From Thalassoglobus polymorphus (GTDB taxonomy: Bacteria; Planctomycetota; Planctomycetia; Planctomycetales; Planctomycetaceae), in the NCBI RefSeq assembly GCF_007744255.1, contig NZ_CP036267.1, positions 744,001-808,000 of the forward strand: DNA of 64,000 bases. The letters run 5' to 3'. Of the stretch, positions 11,418-19,836 are shown one piece after another. How positions within the stretch are numbered: position 1 is the first letter of the stretch; each line of letters opens with the position of its first letter. A model generated the notes under the pieces. That model saw only the letters and a list, made by a program, of their open reading frames with translations, was not told the DNA's origin and did no database searches. Both the position numbers and the translations under genes were made by a program.

Positions 11418-11540
11418 TTGAGTCGTTCTGGGTTCAGGCTTACAACTTTTCGGATGCATATGAACTTCGGAAACATATGATGAGAGTCACCCAGAGTACA
11501 TGAAACATGAAACATGAAATGGAGTCGGAAGTCGGAAGTC

Positions 11541-14378
11541 TTAGACTGGGGTTGGCTCGACTGGATTTCCTCTTCTTGGCACGCTCGCGACCAGTGATAG
11601 CACTTCGTTCATGTTCATGGGTTTCGTCAGACAGCCGTCCATCCCAGCTTCGATGCACGCGTCTTGCTCTTCCTTCATGGCATTGCCTGAGAGCGCCATG
11701 ATTGGCCAGCGTGGCCAGTCGTTTTCTTGCTCTCGCTGACGGATTTGTCGGGTGGCCTCCAGACCATCCATGACCGGCATTTGAACATCCATCAGAATGA
11801 TGTCGAATGCGTCAGGGTGTGTCAGGGCATCGAGTGCTTGTTGCCCGTTTTCAGTGATCGTGACTTCGTGCTCCCCTTTGCTCAGCATCGATTTGGCAAC
11901 GGTTTGATTGACCAGACTGTCTTCGGTGACAAGGACGCGGCGCGGTGCAACTGGTTCTGTTGGCTGAACGTGATGTCGAGGTTGCCAGCCTGCAACTGAG
12001 ATCGCGAGTTCTCGAAACAGCGTACTTCTTCTGAGTGGTTTGGGGAGGACAACTGCGAAGTGTTTCGATTTCAGTTGTTCCTCGTTGTCAGCGATTGAGG
12101 ACGAGGCAAGAATCAGCGGAAGGTCTTTGCCGTGCGGTTGATCACGAATCCAGCTTGCCAGTTGCCAGCCATCGATTCCCGGCATCATTGCGTCCAAAAT
12201 CATGCCATCGTACTTTTGCAGTAAATCTGGGTTGCGTTCGAATTGCTGCTGTAAGTCCCGTCCGTCCACTGCGATATCAACATGGATGTCAAAACCTTCA
12301 AGCATCCCCTTTGCGACACGACGATTGACTTTGTTGTCATCAACCAGCATCACGCATTTGCCTTCAAGCACGTTTTGAGGTGGATCGACTTGCTGGCGTG
12401 ATCGGATGAGGTCGTTCTTCGTAGCGGGCGGAAGTGGGATCTTGACATAAAACGAGGTTCCTTTTCCCAGCTCGCTTTCCAGAGTGAGACTTCCACCCAT
12501 CAGTTCAACGAGGCGTTTGCAGATCACCAAACCTAATCCGGTGCCGCCGTATTGGCGAGTCGTCCCTGAATCCGCTTGCATAAAGGGCTTAAAGAGTCGT
12601 TGTTGTGCTGCCTCAGAAATTCCGATCCCGGTGTCTCTCACCTCCAGTTCAATGGTCTGTTCTGCCTCCACGCCAGGCCGTACGATCACCACGATGCGTC
12701 CATCTTCAGTGAATTTGATGGCGTTGCTGACCAGGTTCATGACGACCTGGCGAATTCGCGTGGGGTCACCTCTGCGAATGTCCGGCATTTCGAGGTCAAA
12801 GTCCAATTCGATTTCCATCCCTCGGTCGTGTGCTTTTGGCGAGAGCAATTGCAGCGTTTCACTGAGTTGGTCCTGGAGTGAAAATCCGATTTGCTCGAGT
12901 TCAACACGCCCAGCCTTGATCTTGGAGAAGTCGAGAATATCGTTGATGATCGTCAGCAATGATTCTCCCGAGGAGAGAATGATCGAGAGTTGTTCGGACT
13001 GCGTTGCCGAGAGTTGACCGTCTCCCAAAAGCTGCGCCATTCCCAAAATTCCGTTCATGGGAGTGCGGATTTCATGGCTCATCGCTGCGAGAAAGTCTGA
13101 CTTGGCTTCGTTCGCTGCTTCAGCTGCGTCTCGGGCCTCTTCCAATTCAATCTGCTTGGCATTCAGTTCGCGAATCAGTTTCTCCTGAATTTCTTTTTCC
13201 CGCCTGAGCGTGCTATGCAAATCGACGACTGTCGGAAAGGCCTCAAGTGCCTGATGTATAATTCGGCCACGCAGCAGGGTGTCGACCCCGAACCATGGCT
13301 CGGGGTCGATCATCTCGGGATACTGCCATACGATTTCAAAGTCGCCAGTGGTCCGTGCTTTTCCAATCATGGCTCTTTTGCGAACATGCCGATTTCTACG
13401 AAGCTCCATCACCCCGCAAGGACCATTCACGAGGATGAAACTATGGTTCTCTAAGTCATCGATTTCAAAACTTTCGACTTGCTCGACGATCGCTTTCCAG
13501 AGATAGACCTGGGTATACGAATTCGCCATTGGGGATGAAACGGGACATTTGTAACCGACGTACTCTCGAATTCTTGGTAAGAAGTGTTGATTGACTTCAT
13601 TCTTGCAAGTTGAGAAATAATCCCAGCAGGCATAGTGACCGACCGCTTCTGGGACTGATGCCAACTCCGTCTCGGAAAAGCTGAATGAGAGTACCGGCAG
13701 TTGCTCGCTTCCCGGGCCAAGCTTTTCAAGTAGTTGGAAAAACTCGATATTGGCTAGCCCGTTGAGCGTGCTATAGATGACATCCGGCTCGGACTCCAAA
13801 AGTTGCTCGACGACAGGACGGACGTCAAAATCCTCGAGAGGTAAATAGCATTCCGCGAGCACTCTTCCGCCACGTTTCTCCACGACGCCGTGCATTAACG
13901 TGTTCGCTGTGCGTGGGTAGACGTAATCTGATCCGACAATCGCGGCATCTTTCCAACCTTGATCCATCGCCCAGTCGATGGCAGGTTCAATTTGTTGATT
14001 GAGGGTGCTGCCCGTGTAAATCACGTTGACACTTTCTTCGAGTCCTTCATACTGAAGTGGATAAAACAACAACCCGTTGTTTCGACTTAACACGGGTAAC
14101 AGAGCTTTGCGAGAGGCTGATGTCCAACAGCCAAAAAGAACTGAAACTCCATCGGCCTTCAGAAACTTCTCAGCTTCTCGGGCGAAGATCTCGCCGTTTG
14201 ATGCGCCATCTCGCGTCTTTGTGAGAATTTTTCGTCCCAGCACACCGCCCGCCGCGTTGATCTCCTCGACCGCCAGTTCCGTCGACTTAGCCACGAGAGA
14301 TTCGCAGCCCGACATCACTCCAGAAATGGAGTTTAAGATCCCAATGGTATACGTTTGCGAAGAACCCGTCTCAGACAT
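11541..14378 (-). CDS. Cytoplasmic hybrid histidine kinase with UrtA/AmiC-type amide sensor
   Basis: A 945-residue hybrid sensor kinase. Residues 1-380 resemble the urea/short-chain-amide binding proteins UrtA, FmdD and AmiC ([40 protein letters not shown]). There is no signal peptide and no membrane segment, so this sensor sits in the cytoplasm like AmiC. A coiled-coil linker spans about 385-425. The HisKA motif [13 protein letters not shown] has the phospho-accepting His at about 435, and the ATPase has DTGIGI and GGTGLGL boxes. Two receiver domains follow: the first with Asp in [10 protein letters not shown], the second with Asp in [11 protein letters not shown] and KPMN at the end. No cognate regulator or transporter adjoins, so the output partner is unknown. 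Confidence 0.9.
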   Translation of the reverse strand: MSETGSSQTYTIGILNSISGVMSGCESLVAKSTELAVEEINAAGGVLGRKILTKTRDGASNGEIFAREAEKFLKADGVSVLFGCWTSASRKALLPVLSRNNGLLFYPLQYEGLEESVNVIYTGSTLNQQIEPAIDWAMDQGWKDAAIVGSDYVYPRTANTLMHGVVEKRGGRVLAECYLPLEDFDVRPVVEQLLESEPDVIYSTLNGLANIEFFQLLEKLGPGSEQLPVLSFSFSETELASVPEAVGHYACWDYFSTCKNEVNQHFLPRIREYVGYKCPVSSPMANSYTQVYLWKAIVEQVESFEIDDLENHSFILVNGPCGVMELRRNRHVRKRAMIGKARTTGDFEIVWQYPEMIDPEPWFGVDTLLRGRIIHQALEAFPTVVDLHSTLRREKEIQEKLIRELNAKQIELEEARDAAEAANEAKSDFLAAMSHEIRTPMNGILGMAQLLGDGQLSATQSEQLSIILSSGESLLTIINDILDFSKIKAGRVELEQIGFSLQDQLSETLQLLSPKAHDRGMEIELDFDLEMPDIRRGDPTRIRQVVMNLVSNAIKFTEDGRIVVIVRPGVEAEQTIELEVRDTGIGISEAAQQRLFKPFMQADSGTTRQYGGTGLGLVICKRLVELMGGSLTLESELGKGTSFYVKIPLPPATKNDLIRSRQQVDPPQNVLEGKCVMLVDDNKVNRRVAKGMLEGFDIHVDIAVDGRDLQQQFERNPDLLQKYDGMILDAMMPGIDGWQLASWIRDQPHGKDLPLILASSSIADNEEQLKSKHFAVVLPKPLRRSTLFRELAISVAGWQPRHHVQPTEPVAPRRVLVTEDSLVNQTVAKSMLSKGEHEVTITENGQQALDALTHPDAFDIILMDVQMPVMDGLEATRQIRQREQENDWPRWPIMALSGNAMKEEQDACIEAGMDGCLTKPMNMNEVLSLVASVPRRGNPVEPTPV

Positions 14379-14896
14379 GAAATCGCTTTCGATGTGAGAT
14401 GAAAAAGTCTCAATTCAAGTCGATCACCCTGGTCAGTGAGAGCAATTTCAATGCTTGTCTCGCCTCTGATGATGACTCCTATGACTTCATAGACTGCTCT
14501 CCACCCGGTAGGACCTAATGTTCAATCATCGATTTACGATAAAGCCCTCTGAGTGGATTGACATGATCATAAACTTGGCATCGAATTCAATTCTCGGAAC
14601 GATTCATCGCCCCCTGCAAACTCTCCTTCACTCTTTATGTCGATCCTTCGTAAAGTCTTTCCGGTTAGCCAGGTTCTTCTCCTGCTTCACGCTCTCGTTT
14701 TCTGAAGAACTCAGCTATCGTCGCTCTGCACGACAATGCAATGATAATTATTAATCATCAGGGAAAACTCACCAATGTCTACCATTAATCCGGGAATTTT
14801 GTGGGTAAAAACGAGCTGGCACTGCCCGAACGTTCCTGACGATTTCAATCACTCAACCGAGTCGCCCGGCCCATCCCTCAAAATTTATTTGCAATA
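14379..14896. other. Spacer upstream of hybrid kinase, no gene seen
   Basis: About 520 bp between the kinase start and a nested repeat. One open frame (14518-14754) has unconvincing composition and no ribosome-binding site. An AT-rich near-palindrome, TGATAATTATTAATCA at about 14742-14757, could be part of a promoter or operator; this is only a visual impression. Confidence 0.4.
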
Positions 14897-15080
14897 AGAG
14901 CATCTATCGAATTGGTGTTGAGATTCTGCCTCGTGGCGAACAGCTCGTCTGTTTGAATCAGTCCGAATACCTCTGAAGTAGCTGCTTTTCTCAACTTCAG
15001 AGAGAGCAATTTCAAGTTTCATAATCGATTCGAGAGAAACACGTTCTTCACGGGGAGGCGGTCGAGTCATCTGCTCTCGC
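14897..15080. repeat. Family B repeat interrupted by a nested family A copy
   Basis: The left B arm (GAGCATCTATCGAATTGG to GTGGCGAACAGC) spans about 14897-14951. A family A copy follows at about 14952-15034 (AATCAGTCCG to CATAATCGATTC). The right B arm (GAGAAACACGTTCTTCACGG to GCTCTCGC) ends about 15080, two bases before the stop of the sialidase-like gene. This shows A inserted at the centre of B, where intact B copies carry CTAG. Confidence 0.7.
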
Positions 15081-15081
15081 T

Positions 15082-16173
15082 TTATTTCTCACTGACGAAG
15101 TCCGCTTCACGAAAGCTGGCCCTGACGTTGCCTTGCATGGTGGTGAGCCAGATTTGGCCCGGGGTCGATTCGAAGGCATAGGGATAGGAGAGCCATTTGC
15201 CTTTGTGGCTAGCGATGACGGTCGGTGGTGTCCAGGTTTTTCCGTCATCGTTGGAGAAGGAGAGCGAGAGTTCTTCGCGGAAGTTGCTGACGGGAACTTC
15301 TGACCACAGGCCGTCGCCACCGCTTAATTTCCAGTTGTCCTGACCTTCTGGGAATGTGCGGTTCCAAAGCAGCATCAGCCGACCGCTATCGAGACGTGTC
15401 AGCATGCCGGGGGCGCTGCTCGCGGGAATCCCTGAGGGCTGCAGGATTTGCCAGTGACGACCTCCGTTGTTTGAGTAGCCTGACCAGAACTCGCCCCAGT
15501 TGGTCCGGATCAGTTGCCAGATACGACCATCTTCAAGTTCGATCAGAGTCGGTTCGGTGACTCCTCCGTGATGGCCTTGCCCGCCGAGGTCGATCAAATT
15601 GCTGGCGGTCCAGGTGAGGCCATCGTCATTTGAAGAGTAAGTCAGAACCGTGTGGCGTCCCGGATTGTGCAGCATTTTCATGGCAGTGAAGATGATACGT
15701 CCATCTTGAGTTTGAATCATATCGCGGACGCATCCACTCCAGTCGTCGTGCATCTTCTGAATGTTCTGCCATGTCTTTCCGCTGTCGGTACTACGCATGA
15801 CGTATGTCGGCAGGACCGCTCCGGGGGCGTCGTGGAGTTCGTCTTTCCAGGTCCATTTTCGCTCGTCCAAGTTCATGAATCCAACAATGATTGTGCCATC
15901 CTGCGTGGTGAGAATGGCCCGCTCATTACTGACGGTCATCTTCGTTCCCGGAGCGAAGATCGGTCGCGGCTCTGACCATGTCTTCCCGTTGTCTTTTGAG
16001 AGGTAGGTCGCTTTGGCGTCGATGGCGAGAATGTCACCCTCTTTGGTACGAGTGAATGGCCCCATCAGCTTGAATGGAAGTGGTTGGAGCTTTGGGTGAA
16101 GTTCAAGTTCCTGAGCATGCAGGGTTTGCACGCAGGTGGTGAACAAGAGAATCGTTGCGAGTGAAATTTTCAT
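15082..16173 (-). CDS. Secreted sialidase-like (BNR/Asp-box) protein
   Basis: A 363-residue predicted six-bladed beta-propeller of the sialidase superfamily. Asp-box repeats are plain: SKDNGKTW, STDSGKTW, SNDDGLTW, a weaker SNNGGRHW and SNDDGKTW. The signal peptide MKISLATILLFTTCVQTLHA supports the ATG at 16173; a longer frame to 16245 adds residues before the signal. Planctomycete members of this group usually cleave or bind glycans, but true sialidase activity is not proven: no complete arginine triad could be assigned by eye. A nested repeat abuts the stop codon. Confidence 0.85.
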   Translation of the reverse strand: MKISLATILLFTTCVQTLHAQELELHPKLQPLPFKLMGPFTRTKEGDILAIDAKATYLSKDNGKTWSEPRPIFAPGTKMTVSNERAILTTQDGTIIVGFMNLDERKWTWKDELHDAPGAVLPTYVMRSTDSGKTWQNIQKMHDDWSGCVRDMIQTQDGRIIFTAMKMLHNPGRHTVLTYSSNDDGLTWTASNLIDLGGQGHHGGVTEPTLIELEDGRIWQLIRTNWGEFWSGYSNNGGRHWQILQPSGIPASSAPGMLTRLDSGRLMLLWNRTFPEGQDNWKLSGGDGLWSEVPVSNFREELSLSFSNDDGKTWTPPTVIASHKGKWLSYPYAFESTPGQIWLTTMQGNVRASFREADFVSEK

Positions 16174-16649
16174 CGGATTTGTGACCTCAAGATTCTGTTG
16201 AATTCGTCTGCTCTCTCGTACGGCGAAGCAAGTTTTGGGCTGCACTTGTGGAAACTGGAACAGGTCCGAAACGATCTCAAAACCACTCCGGTCGATTTCA
16301 TATTATGATCCACCTGCGCATCGATTCAGTCTTGCTGCTCTGAATTTGAACAATAGCAAATGTTGTTGCGTTTATCTGTTCTGTTTTTCAGTATTTTCAT
16401 TCGTGCATTCGTTCGCTGATTGAGACGGTTTTGCCTGCAACTTTAAAGCTGTTTCTGTCGTTCCGGCTATCGTGACAGCGATGACTTGAGGCGAAAGGCA
16501 CAACGTTTGCTTCTCGTTCAATTCACTGTGACGTGGCGAGGTGAAAAACACCTCTAAACTTTCATTTTCCCTTCGCGTTACTTTAACACCTTTCTGCTGA
16601 AGTGATGTCTCTCACTTCGAAGAACAAGTTGAAATTTTGGAACACTATA
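16174..16649. other. Spacer between divergent genes, nothing further recognised
   Basis: About 475 bp between the sialidase-like gene and the HAD phosphatase start. A TTTCTGTCGTTCCGGCTATCG segment and T-rich runs are present, but no repeat copy, RNA gene or convincing open frame was recognised. It should hold both promoters. Confidence 0.4.
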
Positions 16650-17474
16650 ATGAACCGTACCGTACACAAGAATCACGGTCTTTTGATTGACATGGATGGC
16701 GTTATCTATCGCGGGAGTGAACTCATTCCCGGGGCTGATGAGTTTGTATCTCAGCTCATCAACGACGGAATTCCTTTTTCTTTTTTGACAAATAACAGCC
16801 AGAGAACCCGTCGAGATGTCGCAACGAAACTGCGACGCATGGGGATGTCAGTTGAGGATGAGCATGTTTACACCTGTGCCATGGCGACAGCGAGTTTTCT
16901 GGCAGATCAAAAACCGTTTGGGACAGCCTATGTGATTGGTGAAGGTGGTCTGCACAGCGCATTGCATGATGTTGGTTACTCGATTGTCGACACTCAGCCC
17001 GACTATGTCGTCGTTGGGGAAGGGCGAACGTTCACCATGGAGATGTTGGAGCGAGCATGCAACATGGTGAAAGGGGGAGCGAAACTCATCGCAACGAACA
17101 TGGACCCGAATTGTCCGACGCAGCATGGATTGCGACCAGGGTGCGGAGCGATCGTCGCGTTGCTTGAATCCGCGACCGGAGTCAAAGCGTTTAGTGTCGG
17201 GAAGCCGAGTCCAATTATGACTCGGGCTGCGAGAAAAGAACTTGGCCTGACCGCTTCAGAAACAACGATCATTGGAGACACAATGGAAACTGACATCCTG
17301 GGCGGTGTTCAACTGGGGTATCGCACGATTCTTGTCCTCTCTGGCGGAACTCAACGAGAAGACTTAGCGAACTTTGCTTATCAGCCAGACCGAATTGTGA
17401 ATTCCGTTGCGGATCTCGATCCTGGTTCGCTTTTCGTCCACGAGGAAAAAGTTGTTGCCAATCTCGCGGGTTAG
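16650..17474 (+). CDS. NagD-type HAD-superfamily phosphatase (HAD-IIA)
   Basis: A 274-residue HAD subclass IIA hydrolase related to NagD and 4-nitrophenylphosphatases, which dephosphorylate small sugar or nucleotide phosphates in the cytoplasm. Motif I is LLIDMDGVIYRG near the N-terminus with both catalytic aspartates. Motif II is FLTNNS, motif III lies around the lysine of VGKPSP, and motif IV is IIGDTMETDI. The type IIA cap lies between motifs II and III. Starts at 16602/16605 (GTG, ATG) are also open; 16650 gives a family-like length. A perfect hairpin follows at 17511. The substrate cannot be told. Confidence 0.88.
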   Translation: MNRTVHKNHGLLIDMDGVIYRGSELIPGADEFVSQLINDGIPFSFLTNNSQRTRRDVATKLRRMGMSVEDEHVYTCAMATASFLADQKPFGTAYVIGEGGLHSALHDVGYSIVDTQPDYVVVGEGRTFTMEMLERACNMVKGGAKLIATNMDPNCPTQHGLRPGCGAIVALLESATGVKAFSVGKPSPIMTRAARKELGLTASETTIIGDTMETDILGGVQLGYRTILVLSGGTQREDLANFAYQPDRIVNSVADLDPGSLFVHEEKVVANLAG

Positions 17475-17510
17475 TTCCCAATCGAAATTACCCTCACCCT
17501 GATTTTGAAT

Positions 17511-17539
17511 CCCCTCGGACCTCGGAAAGGTCCGAGGGG
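17511..17539 (+). terminator. Terminator-like hairpin after HAD phosphatase
   Basis: Perfect 12-bp inverted repeat CCCCTCGGACCT / AGGTCCGAGGGG with a 5-base loop, 37 bp after the stop codon, followed by ATTGTCCTT. It lies between converging genes and could serve both strands. Confidence 0.75.
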
Positions 17540-17568
17540 ATTGTCCTTAGATTCTGATGACATCTTTC

Positions 17569-17760
17569 GTATTGGCTGTTACGTTCTGCCTCGTGGTGAG
17601 CAGCCTGTGAAGTCATGAAAGTGAACTTCACGGGCACAAAAAGCATTGAAAATGTTTTCGCGTTGATCCAGTATCGGCTGTTACGTTCTGCCTCGTGGCG
17701 AGCAGTCTATGAAGTCATAAAAGTGAACTTCACGGGCACAAAAAACATTGAAAATGTTTT
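17569..17760. repeat. Tandem pair of degenerate family B repeats
   Basis: Two near-identical copies of about 90 bp with a period of 102 bp, at 17569-17659 and 17671-17760. Both contain CTGTTACGTTCTGCCTCGTG, then AGTGAACTTCACGGGCACAA and TTGAAAATGTTTT. They share CTGCCTCGTGGCGAGCAG and CTATGAAGTC with the copy at 61582. The second ends in the stop codon of the FAD oxidoreductase gene. Confidence 0.75.
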
Positions 17761-19579
17761 AGTTTGAGGTTTGGTTGGCGTGTCGAATGAAGTCGCCTCG
17801 AGTTCCTTTGAAGTTGTCGATATTGATCGGGAGTTCGTATTCGACACAGATTTTTTTCCATCGCTGGCGAGTTTCTGAATCGAGTGGCTGATCCAAGTTG
17901 ACATCGTGACCGAGATAATACTCATAGTACTGGCCGAGTCGATGTTTGCCGCGCGGGCTTCCGGAAGGTTTCTTTTCCAAACCGTGTAAGCCGCCGAGAG
18001 AGCCCCACCATTGGACAGCTGCGAAGTCTGGATGATCAGTCGGGACATCGCTGACATAGATTGTTGCAGTTTGGTTTTGATGAAGCGTTTTTTGAATGTC
18101 GCGTGGTTTGATGTTTTGCACCGGCTGTCCGGTCTTGATCGCCAGTGCAGCAGCCGTGCCAGCTGCGTCACCGAGTCCGGTCCAGATCGGTTCCAGACGG
18201 AGCGAGCAAAATCCAACATGTGAGGCAGAGACGGCGACCGGCACCAGCAGGTTCTGCATCTCCTTGGGACAGATGACTCCATAGGGAACCTGATACGGTG
18301 GTGTAGACATGTAGAATTCACCGGTATGTTTTCCGCCGATCATTGGGCCTTCATGGCCGGTTCCGTGGCAGTTTAAACTGTACTCTCCGATGGCGATTGA
18401 GTTTGGATGGAATCGGGCGCGGGCCTCTTCTTTTTCGTTGAGGCAGTCTTGCTGAGTGTAAATGTGTTGTCCCACCATTCGGCGAGCTTCGCGGATATAG
18501 AGTTGTTCGGGGATGTGGTCGGTCTGTTCGAATTCATCTTTGCACCAACCCCAAGTGTTGGCTTCCTCTTGAAAGACTTCCGGAACTCGCGGGTCGGTCT
18601 GAACGAAGTAGAGCAGCCCGATATTGTGCAGGAGATGCCGGTCGAAAATTTCCTGGCGTGTTGCTTCATCGCCATCGGGCCAGGCATTGTTGATTTGCGG
18701 AAGTGAGAGTCTGACAGCGTTTCGAGAAACGTCGTTAATATCGTGCTTCTGATTGGGCAGGGGAGGGAGATGAGCTTTGTAGAGGCCTCCTTTTCGCGAA
18801 CAGAAAACTGTCTTGATGGTTCCATCTTTGAGAAGTGGAATCACGGGGGCGAACATTTCCGCGTCATAGCCCTGAGGAGCTTCGAGAGGGACGCGGTTTT
18901 CGGGGTTCTGTGTCATCACGAATCGGAAATTATAGCCCTGGACTTCATCATCGGCAGATTCCGGAGCGAGCGATTCTCCGAATTCGTCTCGCCCTTCACG
19001 TCCCACGCGGTATGGAACTTTGGCGGCTGCCATCAGGTCCCCTTCGTAGGTGGCGTCGATATAGATTTGGGCTTGAAATTGATGCTTCTGACCGCTCCGA
19101 TCGGTGAACTCTGCGAGCTGAATTTTGTTCTCCGCCGGGTTGAGAAGAACTTCAACAAGACGGGTTTGAGTGAGGATAGAAATCGATTTTTCCTCGCTGA
19201 GCATCTCGTGGAAGATTTTTTGATTGATGTGCGGTTCTCCCCGGGTGCCGCGCAATGCGTTTTTAACATCCTCATGATCCTCGCCAAGCTTCTGGACATA
19301 GTATTCATGAACGCGATTCGAGAACTGACCGAAGGTCCCGGTCAGACCTTCGAAGGTGTGGAAGTCGGTGTTTGAGAGTCCGTTAGTGACCAGACCGCCG
19401 ATCTGTTGATATTGCGTGATCATCACGACACTCTGACCATCGCGCGCGGCATTTAGAGCCGCTGCAATCCCTGCGGGTGTCGCACCGTAGACGAGAACAT
19501 CGGTTTTCGTTGGCGATTCTTTCGCGTGAAGCTGAACAGTGGTGAGTAGACAGAAGGAGAGGAGAATCAGAGTTCGCAT
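17759..19579 (-). CDS. Exported FAD-dependent oxidoreductase
   Basis: A 606-residue FAD-dependent oxidoreductase of the PF12831 type. The signal peptide MRTLILLSFCLLTTVQLHA is followed directly by a Rossmann FAD motif, DVLVYGATPAGIAAALNAAR, then QIGGLVTNGLSNTD. IDATYEGDLMAAAKVPYRVGR lies mid-protein and VSASHVGFCSLRLEPIW near the C-terminus, both typical of this family. ATG 19579 has AAAGGGA about 7 bp upstream; the frame is open to 19726 but those residues are not signal-like. Planctomycete relatives sit in glycan-degradation loci, so a role in sugar or glycan oxidation is a family-based guess. It is divergent from the DUF2079 gene. Confidence 0.85.
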   Translation of the reverse strand: MRTLILLSFCLLTTVQLHAKESPTKTDVLVYGATPAGIAAALNAARDGQSVVMITQYQQIGGLVTNGLSNTDFHTFEGLTGTFGQFSNRVHEYYVQKLGEDHEDVKNALRGTRGEPHINQKIFHEMLSEEKSISILTQTRLVEVLLNPAENKIQLAEFTDRSGQKHQFQAQIYIDATYEGDLMAAAKVPYRVGREGRDEFGESLAPESADDEVQGYNFRFVMTQNPENRVPLEAPQGYDAEMFAPVIPLLKDGTIKTVFCSRKGGLYKAHLPPLPNQKHDINDVSRNAVRLSLPQINNAWPDGDEATRQEIFDRHLLHNIGLLYFVQTDPRVPEVFQEEANTWGWCKDEFEQTDHIPEQLYIREARRMVGQHIYTQQDCLNEKEEARARFHPNSIAIGEYSLNCHGTGHEGPMIGGKHTGEFYMSTPPYQVPYGVICPKEMQNLLVPVAVSASHVGFCSLRLEPIWTGLGDAAGTAAALAIKTGQPVQNIKPRDIQKTLHQNQTATIYVSDVPTDHPDFAAVQWWGSLGGLHGLEKKPSGSPRGKHRLGQYYEYYLGHDVNLDQPLDSETRQRWKKICVEYELPINIDNFKGTRGDFIRHANQTSN

Positions 19580-19836
19580 CAAGTCCCTTTCGAGCATGTT
19601 CGTCAATACGTTAGCCAGCGTTTTATTTCTTTGTGGTCTCGACCGTTCAAGCGAGCTTCGAGTGGCTTGCTGTCGACAGCAAGTGTCACTTCGTTGTCGC
19701 TGCACAACAATTGCCTCATCCGACAAATAGAGATAGAGGGACCACTACGTTATGATCTTGAATCGACGAACTCAATGCGAGTCAGTTTCTCGTCACCGAA
19801 TTCATTTCCTTCAACCTTTTTCAGTTCAAGAATATC

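Noticed and set aside
19580-19726. Upstream extension of the FAD oxidoreductase frame
   Set aside because: It would place a basic, Cys-rich stretch before an otherwise perfect signal peptide; ATG 19579 has AAAGGGA at good spacing.
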